From contig JARBJD010000061.1 in the NCBI GenBank assembly GCA_033064195.1, positions 124,001 to 188,000 on the forward strand: 64,000 bases of DNA, read 5' to 3'. The position numbers and the translations under genes are program-made. Each line of letters starts with the position of its first letter. Within the stretch, counting starts at the first letter, position 1. A model generated the notes under the pieces. That model worked only from the letters and a program-made list of their open reading frames with translations. It searched no databases and was not told the DNA's origin. Below are positions 11,984 to 22,325 of this stretch, in pieces. The stretch comes from Blattamonas nauphoetae. Its lineage: Eukaryota > Preaxostyla > Oxymonadida.

Positions 11984-12057
11984 TGAGGAGTCTGGTTCTG
12001 GCTCGCTTCGACAACCAAGAGTTGTGAGAGGATGAAGAATAGTGTAGCAAAAGTCAT
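11940..12057 (-). CDS. Candidate signal-peptide first exon of the receptor-like gene
   Basis: From the ATG at 12057 the frame reads MTFATLFFILSQLLVVEA, then SQNQTPH and a short tail. This is a textbook signal peptide: short n-region, hydrophobic core and small residues before the cleavage site. It lies just upstream of, and on the same strand as, the beta-helix gene, which lacks a signal peptide in its main frame. A TGA occurs shortly before the gtaagg donor at 11939, so the true donor is probably slightly upstream (for example gtcttgcc). I could not find a junction that joins it cleanly in frame. The exon tail also forms one arm of an inverted repeat (see 11600-11983), so the locus may have been rearranged. 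Confidence 0.5.
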
Positions 12058-12302
12058 TTCGTGAAATCAAAGAAATTAGTCGAATGTTTCGTTCGTGAAT
12101 GAAATGTTTTGAGTCGATCCAACCCTTTATATGCAATCATGTAACAGGATTTCTGGAAAAAGGCAATTCAAACTGAAAGTCGTGAAAAGTGACTGAATAA
12201 TTAAAGAAAGGTGATGTGAAACCGGATCATTGATACCGGGCATTTCAGACAGACGAGCTGCTGAAATGACAAATATCAGGATCAGGACAATGAAGATCAG
12301 AA

Positions 12303-15300
12303 TCAACGTCTCCGTCCATGTCGATAGCCTGTGTTGAAGTTGTTGGGTGCTGGTCGGGGAACAAAAGTGAGGGCTGGATTGATTGGGAAGGTGCAGTTGA
12401 ATCCAAAGAAGGACACGCAGTCTGCAATCCCCTCGTTGAAGAAGAAGCCGAGCAAGTCGAACAGGCCTTCCTCCAAAAGCGAGGTCTTCCACACCGACGC
12501 TCTGTCGGCAGCCACAACTGAAGTGCCAATTTGAAAGGGGTCAACTGGCAGAGGAAGTTCGACTGTGGTGTTCTTCGAGCGGAGAGTGGGGAGAGAGATG
12601 AGAGACGAGATCAGAGCGGATGAGAACAGCGAGGCCAGCTGTCTGAAGATCTTCATGTCGATCACCCTCTCAACTGGCGTGGACATCATCCACACAATCA
12701 TTTTCGCAATTTCAGAGAGTGTCACAACTCGAAGGTGGGTTAAATCCTTGAAATCCAAAGGACCCTGTGGTGTGTGTTCATCGACTGCAATTTCCACATG
12801 AGTCGAGAGTCTGAGGAGGCGAGAGAAAGGCAGGATGAGATTGAGGAGTTGGGGAGTGAAAGATTTGAGACCAACGATGACTTGAGGAATCCCAACCAGC
12901 GATGTCGTCCTTCGATCGGCAAGTTCCTCCACCAGATACGTCAGCATGGCCATCCGCGATTTGTGATCCACCCCATTCAAGATCTTCATTGTCGTCGAGA
13001 AGTCGACTTCGCCAAAGTGGAGTCCTTGTTGTACAAACACTTTGAGGAGAGGGATCGTCTTGCTATCGTGTACGCGCGAAACATTTCGAGAGAGGAGAGC
13101 TGGACTTGGTGACGGGACTTTCTCCGCAATTGATTGATGAGCTGGCTGAGAGGTGAGTGGTGGAGGTGGCGGAGGAGGGCGATTGCGGGCTTTCTTCTCG
13201 TCTGTTGGAGATAAGACAGGTGAAACATGCGCATGCAATGGATTCACACGCAACCCCAATAGGAACCCAGATTGGTTGGACTCTTTGGAGAGGGAGATGA
13301 ACGTCTCCCGAACGTTCCAGAAGACAGATTCGCTTTCCGACCAAATAAATGGAGAAAGGAGATGAGCAAGCTGGGAGATCTGGATTTCTGGGGCAAGCAC
13401 TGTCAGAGAGTCGATGATGTTGGTCACAGTGGGGCAGACATAAGCGTCGAGAAGATCGATCATGACTAAAGAACGATCCATTATTGAGTCCGATCGGGAC
13501 AGTGTGTCGCTCGGCTCTTCCAGTCCCTCCCACCACGCACGATCCATGAAGTGCGGAATACGTTCAGATATCCGCGAGATGAGAGAAGGGGCGATTTCAA
13601 GGAGGAAGGACTTCTGCTGCATCGAGATTGATGACGGCCACACAAGATTGTGAAGGTCCATGCGAAGATCCTGCGAAGAGCTTGGCTTGCGAGACGGGCT
13701 CCATTTTATGATAGATACTGTTCCGTTCGACTCAAAGTGAAGTCGATCTTGCGGAGTGTCCGAATAAACATGATGATTGAATTCATCATCGCTAGAGGAA
13801 TCATCCGTTTCCGAATTCTGGTCAAAGAATGAAGATTGGCACGTTTTCTTCTTCGTTTGTGTCGATTCTAATTCCAGAAAGTTGAGGAGCACAAGAATGA
13901 TTTTGAAAACACGATATCGACACAATTCCACCCGCACAGCAATCTCGACTTGATTTATGCCAGATATGACTGGAAGAGCTGTCTCAAAGTCGAGGAGGGC
14001 TCGGATCAACGAAGGGATTCGTTTTGAACTCAGTCGCGAGCCAGAAAGATGTTCGATGTTCAGATAGACGGCATGAACGAGTGTGTTTGTATAATTCAAG
14101 TTGGGACTCGAATTCAGATGCAGTAGAAGGGCCGAGACACAGTTTGGGATGTGTTCAGCTTTGACAATGTTGTGAAGAAGGAGTTCGGCCAAGACGAGGC
14201 CCGTCCGTATTTCTCTGGGTTGTGCATTGTATTGGGTGACTCCAGTGAAGCGTGAGGACGGAAAATCGAGTTTGTGGGCCGAGTTGAGGAAGGCGACGAG
14301 GAGCGTGGCCAGTTCGGGCGAAGAAACAACGTCCACATTGTCAATCAGTGTGCATAGATTCGCTTCTGTGAGGAAAAATGTGATTTTAGTTTGTTTGTTC
14401 ATCTTCATGAATTCAGTCAGTAGTTGAGGGAAGAATGATGGATGAAGATCGTTCAGCAGCTGATCCAGAACTGTATTTGGCAGAAAATTTGGGTAATACT
14501 CCGGGAGATCCAATTCGAAAGGCAGATCAAAATTCTTGAGCAGAGTGAGCAAAATTTCACTCGATTTTACTTCGTTCGGGTTTTGCTTGCTATTCTGGAT
14601 GAGGGGAAACATGGTATCAATGAAATCAACCATATAGGGAAAATCTGGACGGCCAAAGTCATCGTGGTAAAGAGGACTACGATGGATGTGTCTTAAATCA
14701 TCCAGGAGAGTTGATGGTGACAACGAGGCTTTCAGAAGACTAAAGCATCCGCCATCCATGTGAGTCGCTTGCATCAGCAGTGATTGAGCCATAAACGATA
14801 TTTCTTCAACCTCCGAGAGCGAGAAGAACAGAAGAGTCGGAAGGGCTCTGGGGATCAAGGACAGAGGATAATAGTTCACTTGGACAGATGTTTGCAAAGG
14901 TATCGGCATGGAGGGGACGTACAGCTTGCCTGCTTCGGTGGAGATGAAGAAGAGCATTGAGCGTATCACGTAGTTCTTGCCAGTCTGAGTGAACCCCGAT
15001 TCTTCGCTTCCAAGAGTAACATCCAGACATTGTAAACCCGATTGATGATTTGTTGGCTGGGGGGATCGTCCAAGAACTGAATCGATGCACTTCTTCGTAA
15101 ATTCGCCAAGAAATTTGACGTCTTCATCAGTTTTTCCATCGATGGGTGACCACGATGGAACGAGAATATTGAGGATATTCCATGCGGAATCAATGGGAAA
15201 AGAATCAAGACACTCCAAAAAGATGGAAATCTCGTCTGGACTTGCTGCAAAGAGGAAAATGATTGAAACAGAGAATGATACATTTCAATCGTTCAATCAA

Positions 15301-15426
15301 GAGTGATTCTTTCATAGGGCGGATATCTCGTCTCCGGTAACAAATATCGGCACAGAGTTGCTTCGTTGAATCTCTCGATTTCTTTGTTTGTCCTCTGAGG
15401 TCGTTCATTGACTTGATCCAACCCAT
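12303..15426 (-). CDS. Large helical-repeat protein with polyproline run, two exons
   Basis: The first exon starts at the ATG at 15426 (MGWIKSMND). A 37-nt intron (15245-15281, gtatca to tttgcag) joins it to the main frame, giving SSPDEISIFLECLDSFP across the junction; the total is about 1028 aa. The protein is leucine-rich helical repeat. A serine/acidic loop (DDSSSDDEF) occurs near residue 560, and about residue 770 there is a low-complexity hinge containing PPPPPPP. The C-terminal block is again helical, ends with a basic RHGRRR tail, and contains an LFFNEGIAD-type motif weakly like the family signature. The polyproline run recalls formins, but no FH2 signature is visible, so that reading was rejected. 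The product is probably a cytosolic scaffold; function unknown. Confidence 0.75.
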
Positions 15427-15522
15427 TATCTCACTCTCTTGAATAATCTCTCCATTTAAGTCACTTTAAGCTCCCATTACCTGACACATTGAAGATAAAA
15501 CAAGTAACGGAGGAATTACCAC

Positions 15523-16070
15523 ATGAGACGGCTACGACGCGGGGCAGATGTCACCCTTCACCTGAGTCAACTCTGGCAGGGAAAGACATGTCTTGCTGTT
15601 GAGAAAACAATCCGAACCAGTCCCTCGAAGGGAGGAATCGCTTGGATGGAATATGGAAAGTGTGTTTCGTTCAATGTCATGTCTTCAGATTCCCTCTCCC
15701 TCAATTTCCGCACAGGCGAGCTCTACCACAACTATTTGGATGTGAAATACAAGTGCGAATGGACGGATTGTTGCGCCGACGTGAACGAAGGGGATTATGT
15801 GCGAATGGAGGTGGTCATGGACGCAAATCCTCAAACTGTTCAGTTCTTCGTGAATGGCGAAAGGGGAGAATGTTTCGTTTTTGGACTTCCAGAATCTGTC
15901 AGAATCGGAGTTTGATTTGTGTTGTTTTATTCAGTTTTCAGTTCTCTGTTTGTCCGGGATCTTCTTTCCGAATCGACAGAATCACGCAACAGCAAAGACC
16001 AACCGAAATCGACGAAGACTTGGAAGAAATCAAGTGGGCCATTGAAACGACACCGTGGCCATATTATTGA
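15523..16070 (+). CDS. SPRY-like domain protein, two exons
   Basis: A 171-aa product after removal of a 32-nt intron (15910-15941). The splice creates VRIGFSVCPGSSFRI, a good match to the end of SPRY/B30.2-type beta-sandwich domains. Earlier in the protein, GDYVRMEVVMDANPQTVQFF and NGERGECF fit the central SPRY strands. The total is close to a single SPRY domain with a short C-terminal tail. A SPRY-like relative lies at 45323-46052. SPRY domains usually bind partner proteins; no partner can be inferred. The sequence CCTGACACATT lies about 33-43 nt before the ATG and resembles the ARM-A upstream motif in 8 of 11 positions. An upstream exon cannot be excluded. Confidence 0.7.
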
Positions 16071-16262
16071 GTTCTTTTTCACCCATTAGCTTCATGGTCC
16101 CTCCACTCGTTCTTCGGAATTGTCGATCAGTGAAAAGTGCATCATTTTCAACAACAATGTCGTGTCGAGAGACTCAACGCACTCTTTCTCTCCTCTCAAA
16201 TGATTAAATTGAATGAAGTTGAGATGTGTGAAGAAAAGAAAACAAAACTCCCTCCACGTTTA

Positions 16263-17426
16263 TTATGATTCCTGCCAATCAGAACGGTCTCGCATTGAAT
16301 CCCAGACCATTCGAGATGTCAACAGAACACAAGTTGATTTTGTCGCCATCGTCGAGACGGTCGATCCGCACGAGTTGTTCCAGTGTATCTTCCATTCAAT
16401 CGATCTGCGAATAATCAATCTTCCGAACATTTCGTTTCTGTCGTTTTGCAGCTTTTCTTCAATCACTTCTTCGATGCCCTCCATTCTCAACATTCGAAGC
16501 ACTGTAATCCCCATCTCTCGCACTTCTTCCCTTTGCTCGTTCCATTCCCACTGGGCATTGTTCACGAAATACAGAAAATTTGAGATTGAGTGATCAATCT
16601 CGAAGAACGTGAGACAACATGGGATCGTGAGAAAGACAGGAATATGAAGAACAAATTCCATCGTTGGTTGATAGTATGGACATATTTCGAGGATGGTTGC
16701 GAGGAGTGCCAGAAAAATTGTGGATTGGCTTCCATCGATGATCGAAAAGCGGTTCACGCAAAAATGCCTAATATGTTGCTCTGAAGGGGCCAGAACTTGC
16801 TGATATACTGTCTTGTGAACAGCTTGTTGTTCATTCTCATCTTCAATTTCCAGATGGTCGAGACTCTCGGAAGTTGCGAGCCAGAGAGTGTTCCAGATGA
16901 TTATCATGACACTAGTGTGAATATCTTCTGCTTCTTCAAAAGAAAGAGATTGTGGATTGAGAGTGTTGATGAGTCGAGGGAGAAGATCAGCTTTAACGAG
17001 GGCAAGTCGGACATTCTCCGAACAGTACTGGATTAGAGTGTCGAGCATCTTCATCGCTGCAGTGGTGATGACATGACTGGGTGAAGAAATAAGCATCATA
17101 ATGGAGTGTATAAAAGCTGTCGAAGAATCATCAAGGATTGTTGCAAAATTGCAGAGAAAATCATCTATTGAATCTTGATTCATCGTACTCGCAGATCCGA
17201 GAAGTTTCACGGCTTTCGCTTCCTGTGACATATCAAGTGCAGGCTGTACCTTCAATGTGGCAACCAGGGACCGAAAGACAACGGCCCTTTCGGATTCAGA
17301 TTCAAACCAGGATTCAGTCCAATTCAGGAAAGCAGAACAATCCATTGGAAATGGTAATTGAGGGGAGGGTAAATCAGAGTGTGCTTGACTTGCAATGGCA
17401 TCAGTTTTCTTGTCAATTTCGGTCAT
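16263..17426 (-). CDS. ARM-A family protein with divergent C terminus
   Basis: Single-exon frame of 387 aa from the ATG at 17426. It has the full ARM-A order: MDCSAFLNW near residue 30, FRSLVATLK, AKAVKLL, then VRLALVKADL, LNPQSLSF, EDENEQQAVHKTV, CVNRFSIIDGSQS, ICPYYQPTMEFVLHIP, and RMLRMEGIEEVIEEKL. After RRSIEW the usual short end (NNLQGMNLPxLW) is replaced by a different tail of about 40 residues. That tail still comes from sequence similar to the normal 3' end, so a frame change near the terminus is likely. The start-proximal motif TTATGGGTCAG (sense CTGACCCATAA) is at 17456-17466. Confidence 0.85.
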   Translation of the reverse strand: MTEIDKKTDAIASQAHSDLPSPQLPFPMDCSAFLNWTESWFESESERAVVFRSLVATLKVQPALDMSQEAKAVKLLGSASTMNQDSIDDFLCNFATILDDSSTAFIHSIMMLISSPSHVITTAAMKMLDTLIQYCSENVRLALVKADLLPRLINTLNPQSLSFEEAEDIHTSVMIIIWNTLWLATSESLDHLEIEDENEQQAVHKTVYQQVLAPSEQHIRHFCVNRFSIIDGSQSTIFLALLATILEICPYYQPTMEFVLHIPVFLTIPCCLTFFEIDHSISNFLYFVNNAQWEWNEQREEVREMGITVLRMLRMEGIEEVIEEKLQNDRNEMFGRLIIRRSIEWKIHWNNSCGSTVSTMATKSTCVLLTSRMVWDSMRDRSDWQES

Positions 17427-17455
17427 TCGGATTGATCCAGTGAAAAAAACATTCG

Positions 17456-17466
17456 TTATGGGTCAG
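17456..17466 (-). promoter_or_regulatory. CTGACCCATAA motif before ARM-A gene
   Basis: Exact copy of the 11-nt motif, 30-40 nt upstream of the ATG at 17426. Five other ARM-A genes carry it, or a close variant, at the same spacing. A core promoter or initiator role is inferred. Confidence 0.55.
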
Positions 17467-17545
17467 TTCAATCAATCAAAAAAAGATATTGAAATGAAAT
17501 TAACGTCCAAAAGGAAGGATAAAAATCAATCAACAATGTTCGAGA

Positions 17546-17836
17546 TTATAGATGAATGAAGATGGTTGAGTGTGGAGAGCAAAGGGTGCGGTTCGGTTGT
17601 TTCGCATTTCTCCCCTTTTTTGTTCCATTCCCGCTGGGCATTGACCATTTGAACCAGAAAAGTATTGATTGAGCATCAAGAATTCTGTCCCTCCGAGAAT
17701 CATCCAAAGTGAGCGGATGGAGCGACATATGGACGGCATACGCCTTCGTTTGTTTGTAGAATGCTTGATAGGTCTCATCCAGTTCGCTTTGATGCTGAAA
17801 TATCTCTGCATCCATCCTGTCTTGTTCAACTTCCAT
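17546..17836 (-). pseudogene. Fragment resembling the ARM-A C-terminal segment
   Basis: On the minus strand, DNA at about 17580-17670 closely resembles the ARM-A block encoding FLxxMVNAQREWNKKRGE, but in shifted frames. The upstream part (MEVEQDRMDAEIFQHQSELDE...) does not resemble ARM-A and may belong to another decayed gene. No complete domain remains. Confidence 0.5.
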
Positions 17837-17879
17837 TCTGAAGAGATGATTCTCAATTAATTCAATGAGAGCTGTGTGG

Positions 17880-19130
17880 ATTGGATGGACTCAGAAGTAA
17901 ACGCCAGTTTTGATGGATCCACAACATTCACAAAGGCGGGAAACCATTCGTTCCAAACACGCTGCAGGATAGGTACACTTTTCTGATTGCTTGTGAATCA
18001 TCTGAACGCGGTGAGGATTCAGACGTCGAGAGAAACGCCAGCGAGTGGCACAGCCAATCCGCCTTGTTAAAGCGTCGGCAACAATCTTCTCCATCCGCTC
18101 ATCGTTTCAGATTCAGTCTTCGTTGTGCTTCGAGTCATTCTCACAAGTCCTGTTCAGTGACACGTTCAGATGCCCAACTGCCAGCTCGGTGTCTCAATTC
18201 ATCGCCAGAAGCCTTCAAGACAACATCCAGACTTATCCAACGGCAGGGCGACGGGAGAGGCCACTTCAAAATGTTGATCTCCACGTCCACCGAGATCCGC
18301 CTCGAGCTCCCTGACCCAGTCGATTCAAGCAGATGCGTCAGCTCGCACAACAAGTCCACACGATGAATGTTCAGCTGAGATCGGAAGAATCGTCGAAGAA
18401 GCCCCGAAAGTCCGTTCCGAGGAAGAGGGGCTCCAGAAGCTAGAGAATGGAATGAGGATGCATCCCTGTTGCCGCTTTCTCAGACATCATCGAAGTGCTC
18501 AGTTGATCCAAGAATCCAACAGAGAAGCCACAATTCGGTGACACTGCCGGACCAGTTGGAAGGGAGACCAACTTGTGCAGTGAGCTGATCAGGCTGGTCA
18601 GTTTGGGGAGACGAAACAGCTCGCTTGGAACTGCGTCGATCTTGTTGAGCTCGAAACGAACTGTGGCAAGCGATGTGAGGAGATGGGTTGAGTCTGCGCG
18701 GATTGATCGAGCAGTTGGGAGAGGATGAGGCAGAAGAAGATCAAACGCAGCGGATCAGCCAGTCACTGCTTCGTCGTCGACTGCACTCCCTTCGGTTGTT
18801 GTCGCTTCGACGTCCTTCACGTGGAAGGTGGTCCGAAACAATGTCTCTGCGGTCGAACTCGCTGTCTGTGATTTCAGTTGCTCCAAGACGGGACAGGGCT
18901 GGTTGACAACACCGACGTGGAGGTCGGAAGGAATGGATGGGTCAGGTGGGGGAATCAGAAGCGACGTGTTCTCGTTGTTTGAGATCGACTGGAGAGCAGA
19001 ATCATGTGCGTCATGCAAGCACAGCTGTTGACACCAATCAAAGAAGATGGCAGTGTCTCGAAGGGCGGGCAGTGAGAGTGCGAGATCGCTGGCGGTTCTG
19101 ATCTGACGGGAATGAATCAGCAAGAGAGCA
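17880..19130 (-). pseudogene. Decayed LRR-bearing gene fragment, inverted counterpart at 57.0-58.1 kb
   Basis: Between about 18440 and 18710 the minus strand reads THLLTSLATVRFELNKIDAV, then PSELFRLPKLTSLISSLHKL and VSLPTGPA, a clear leucine-rich-repeat pattern. At 18755-19156 another frame reads LSLPALRDTAIFFDWCQQLC and continues to NQPCPVLEQLKSQTASS. Both blocks recur in inverted orientation at 57.0-57.7 kb. The pieces lie in different frames with no start or splice sites that connect them, so this is a relic. At about 18362 the opposite strand encodes DECSAEIGRIVEE, also conserved at 57.7 kb, which indicates a second, oppositely oriented relic. Confidence 0.55.
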
Positions 19131-19408
19131 TCTGTGAGAGAACCATTACAAAACAATCATGCAAACACAAACTCCCACCAATCGTCACCATCCATCGACG
19201 CTTGTCTTCCATTTCGAAGTTGGGAGAGTGTGGCGGCGAAGGAGAACGTGCCAATGATCGAGGGAGACTGGCGAGAGAGAAACCCAATCCTTCCGGCAGA
19301 TGAAACAATGAGGTGTCACCAGAGGCGACAAAGATCACACACAAACAGTGTTTGTGGTTCAAAAGAAGTCAGAAACAGTTCGAAATGGTCGCTGGTTCTT
19401 GTCTGTTC
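19130..19408 (-). repeat. Conserved 3' flank repeat of ARM-A genes (R1)
   Basis: A block of about 190-280 bp that follows the ARM-A stop codon. Its landmarks are a segment like GGTTTCTCTCGCCAGTCTCC and a segment like GGAGTTTGTGTTTGCGTGAT. Close copies occur at 23100-23388 (same strand) and at 49381-49650, 54165-54350 and 56714-57000 (opposite strand). Four copies adjoin ARM-A genes; the one at 54.2 kb stands alone. The repeat therefore marks duplication units rather than a mobile element with ends of its own. Confidence 0.7.
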
Positions 19409-20482
19409 CTACCAATAGGGGGAAAGGTTCATGCCCTGCAGATTGTTCCATTCAATTGATTCGGTAACAATACGGCGTCCAAACCACGAACTTTCGTCGT
19501 TATGCAGCTTTGTCTCAATCACATCTTCGATGCCCTCCATTCTCAACATTCGTTCTGTTGTCTTCCACATCTGTCGCACTTCTCCCCTTCTTTTGTTCCA
19601 TTCCAGCTGGATCGCGATCATTTGAAACAAAAAACGCCAGCTTGAGTAATCTGTTTCAAAGAATGTGAGACAACTTGGGATCGTGAGAATGACAGGAATA
19701 TGAAGAACAAAATCCATTGTCGGTTGATCAGAAGGACATATTTGGAGGAGTTTGGTGAGAAGGGTTAGAAAATTCATGGATTGGCTGCTATTGACGATCG
19801 AAAAGCGGTTCACGCAAAAATGCCAAATATACTTCTCCAAAGGAATGAGAACTTGCTTCAGAACAGTCTCGCGAACAGCCTGTTGTTCATTGCCATCTTC
19901 AATTTCAAGTTCGGTGAGGCCAGACGGAGTTGCGAGCCATAAAGATTTATGGATGGCAAAAATCAGACAGGTGTGGATTTCTTCAGCTTCCGTGAAGGAA
20001 AGAGACGGTGGATTGAGAGTGTTGACGAGTTGAGCGATCAAATCAGCTTTGACGAGACCAAGATGTATTTTGACTGAACAATGACGGAGCAGAGTGACCA
20101 GCATCTTCATTGTTGTTGTGGTAATGATCGGACGGGCTGAAGCAATGAGAACCACAATGGATTGCACAAAAACTATCGAAGATTCGTCAATAGTTTGCCC
20201 AAAGCTGCTTACAAATGCATCTGTTGATTCTTCATCAACCAGAGTCATATACTCTAGAAAATGCACGGCTTTATCTTCCAGAGAGTCATCAAAGGTGGGC
20301 TGTATCTTTATCGTGGCAATCAGAGACTGGAAGATCACAGCCTTTTCGACTTCAGATTCTCGTTTTGTTTCGTCCCAATTCAGGAATGGTGAGCAATCCA
20401 TCGAAAATGGGAGCGGAGGGGAGGACAAATTAGAGCTCGTTGGACTTGAGCCGACGTCTGGTTTCTCGTCAATTGTAGTCAT
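19409..20482 (-). CDS. ARM-A family protein, complete
   Basis: Single-exon 357-aa protein from the ATG at 20482 (MTTIDEKPDVGSSPTSSNLS), ending NNLQGMNLSPYW. It carries every family landmark: MDCSPFLNWDE, VIFQSLIATIK, EDKAVHFLEYM, VHFQ/VFVQSIVVLI helices, LGLVKADLIAQLVNTLNP, EDGNEQQAVRETV, FCVNRFSIVNSSQS, ICPSDQPTMDFVLHIP and RMLRMEGIEDVIETKL. It is the best intact reference for the family here. No transmembrane, signal or catalytic motifs are visible; an armadillo/HEAT-type solenoid is inferred. The upstream motif at 20511-20521 has one substitution (TTACGGGTCAG). Confidence 0.88.
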   Translation of the reverse strand: MTTIDEKPDVGSSPTSSNLSSPPLPFSMDCSPFLNWDETKRESEVEKAVIFQSLIATIKIQPTFDDSLEDKAVHFLEYMTLVDEESTDAFVSSFGQTIDESSIVFVQSIVVLIASARPIITTTTMKMLVTLLRHCSVKIHLGLVKADLIAQLVNTLNPPSLSFTEAEEIHTCLIFAIHKSLWLATPSGLTELEIEDGNEQQAVRETVLKQVLIPLEKYIWHFCVNRFSIVNSSQSMNFLTLLTKLLQICPSDQPTMDFVLHIPVILTIPSCLTFFETDYSSWRFLFQMIAIQLEWNKRRGEVRQMWKTTERMLRMEGIEDVIETKLHNDESSWFGRRIVTESIEWNNLQGMNLSPYW

Positions 20483-20510
20483 TTGGCCTGTTTCGGAAAC
20501 AAAACGTTTA

Positions 20511-20521
20511 TTACGGGTCAG
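20511..20521 (-). promoter_or_regulatory. CTGACCCATAA-type motif (CTGACCCGTAA)
   Basis: Lies 29-39 nt before the ATG at 20482, with one base different from the consensus. Confidence 0.5.
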
Positions 20522-20654
20522 AAAAAAGTGTCAAAGAAAGAGAGTGAGATGGAAATGATGTCCAAAAGGAAGAGTAAAAACCAATCAACGAAGTGCGACA
20601 TAATTCATGAATGAAGATAATTCTTTGAGCGAGGTGAAAAGAAAGATGGCATCA

Positions 20655-21628
20655 TAGTTCCCCGACCAAGCCGGACTTGTTCATCAAGTCGGACAACGGG
20701 TAGGTATGTCAAGGATACCTCCTTATTTGACTGTAAAGTTGATTGATAATCGCTTTACGGCTTCAACAAAGAGTTTGAGAACGATCAGACCATTCATTGT
20801 ATTTGTTCACTTCCCTCATCCATTTTTGCTATTCTCACACAATAGCCAATCGAGCAAAGAGGTGAAGTGATTAAATAACATTTGGAACTATTTAGATGTA
20901 TGTTCAGTTCATCCCCCCATCGAGGATGAGAATGGATCCATCGAAGAAGAAGTTGACGACGGAGAGTTTTGTGGGTGCCAATTGATTGTTTTCAGCCTCT
21001 CGCAACCAATTGAAGCGGATTCAGACGACTTGTATCATTTTTGCTTGGAATGGAGAATGTGAATGAGATTCTGTTTGCCTCATCTCGGATCTACTGTGAA
21101 AAAAGTGAGGAAACCTTAAAATTGCAATCATAAGGCAGTTTGAGGAACACACCATCATTCCAAGATCCAAGTAGTTGGGATGAATGCCATTGGAGATCTT
21201 GTTGAGCATGCCATTCCGGAAGTGAACAGATTCCATCTTATTGAGAGGAATGAGAGATACAAACATCCAAAGACCTTTATCCTGCAGAAAGGTCGTCGGA
21301 TGCGTGATTCTTGCGGGTCGGAGAAGACCTTCGTAGAATGAAAACAAGAACATTTTCAACCTCAAAATTGGTCTGTCAAGGTGCACATTATGAATATAGC
21401 GTGGAGACACATCACTAACATCAATGCTGATGTGAGTTTAGACCTCCGAGAACTGTGATGCATGTCCATTCAGGTTCGGATTTGAAAAAGCACCCATTGA
21501 TCGTGTCTTTCTTCTCAGAAATACCAATTTTTACTCAACACTCGCATATCGAAATGAAGAAATTATCATGCAACTAGAAAGTATTGTTGTCCTACCTGAT
21601 GAACAAGTCCGGCCTAATCGGAGGACTA
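20655..21628. mobile_element. 974-bp TIR element, 3-bp TSD TCA
   Basis: The left end begins TAGTTCCCCGACCAAGCCGG and continues with ACTTGTTCATCAAGTCGG. The reverse complement of the right end begins TAGTCCTCCGATTAGGCCGG and continues ACTTGTTCATCAGGTAGG. TCA flanks both ends (20652-20654 and 21629-21631). The unoccupied sequence is preserved in the inverted duplicate near 55.46 kb, where GACATCATTTCGTCGTAGAA is continuous. The TAGT/ACTA termini and TSD length match the DDE_1 element at 47105-49122, but the rest of the TIR differs, so it is a sister family. No transposase is recognisable. The 129-aa minus-strand frame at 21021-21410 has no resemblance I can name. Probably non-autonomous. Confidence 0.85.
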
Positions 21629-21659
21629 TCATTTCGTCGTAGAACAACGAAGAAACCAA

Positions 21660-22280
21660 GATGCCCATTCAAAGACGCAGAAGAAGAGAGTGATGAGTTG
21701 CATGTGTCTGACTGACACAACTGTTCGTCGCACTCGCACACTCACCATTCAGACACACCTTCAACTTCCCATCGCAGCCAACCATCTCGTCAGCTTCGGT
21801 CAGTGTCGAAGTGATCACGTCCCTCGCAGTCGCTTCGACGGAGGATCGGCTGGGCAGCGGAGAGCGAGTCAAGTTGGGCGAGGGGCGGTCGTCGATTGTG
21901 ATGCGTGGATTGACTGGCAGTTGGAGTGGGTGAGGAGAGAGGATGGATGGAGAGAAGAGGAAGAGAGTGGTGGGAGCGCGAAATCGAAACATGACGTCAG
22001 AGACGAGACGTATGCCTTCTGGCTCGATAATTCCCATCTGCTGCAGATGGATCTTCACTGACGTGCGTTGTTCATGTTCTGTTCTTGCAACATCACAATC
22101 GAGCAGAAATGAACTTGAATCGACACAGGAGAGTCTGAAGTCGATTTATGGCCCGAGAAAGGGAGAAAGATGGGCAGGGCACAAATCAAAGTGAGAGTTT
22201 GTCGGTGGAGTGGACTGATTCTGATGAGTTTGGGAAGAGAGGAGACAAACAGCTTCGATGTGGATGTCTGGATCAGCAAG
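21660..22280 (-). pseudogene. Decayed coding segment, duplicated inverted at 54.4-55.3 kb
   Basis: The minus-strand frame at 21669-22058 includes PVNPRITIDDRPSPNLTRSP, then ARDVITSTLTEADEMVGCDG and KLKVCLNGE. The same peptide pieces, spread over different frames, appear on the plus strand at 54.95-55.15 kb. A second conserved block (22100-22330) matches 54.36-54.60 kb. I do not recognise the family. Similarity at the peptide level in two copies suggests descent from a real gene; frame breaks in both suggest decay. Confidence 0.45.
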
Positions 22281-22325
22281 GGGAGAGGTTTTGTTGCGTT
22301 CGAGTCTTCGCTGGTTCTTGCCTGG

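Noticed and set aside
12303-15426. Formin-type protein because of PPPPPPP
   Set aside because: The segment after the polyproline run has no FH2 signature and the rest is generic helical repeat.
20655-21628. Reading the 129-aa minus-strand frame as a transposase
   Set aside because: No catalytic acidic triad or DNA-binding motif is visible, and the length is too short.
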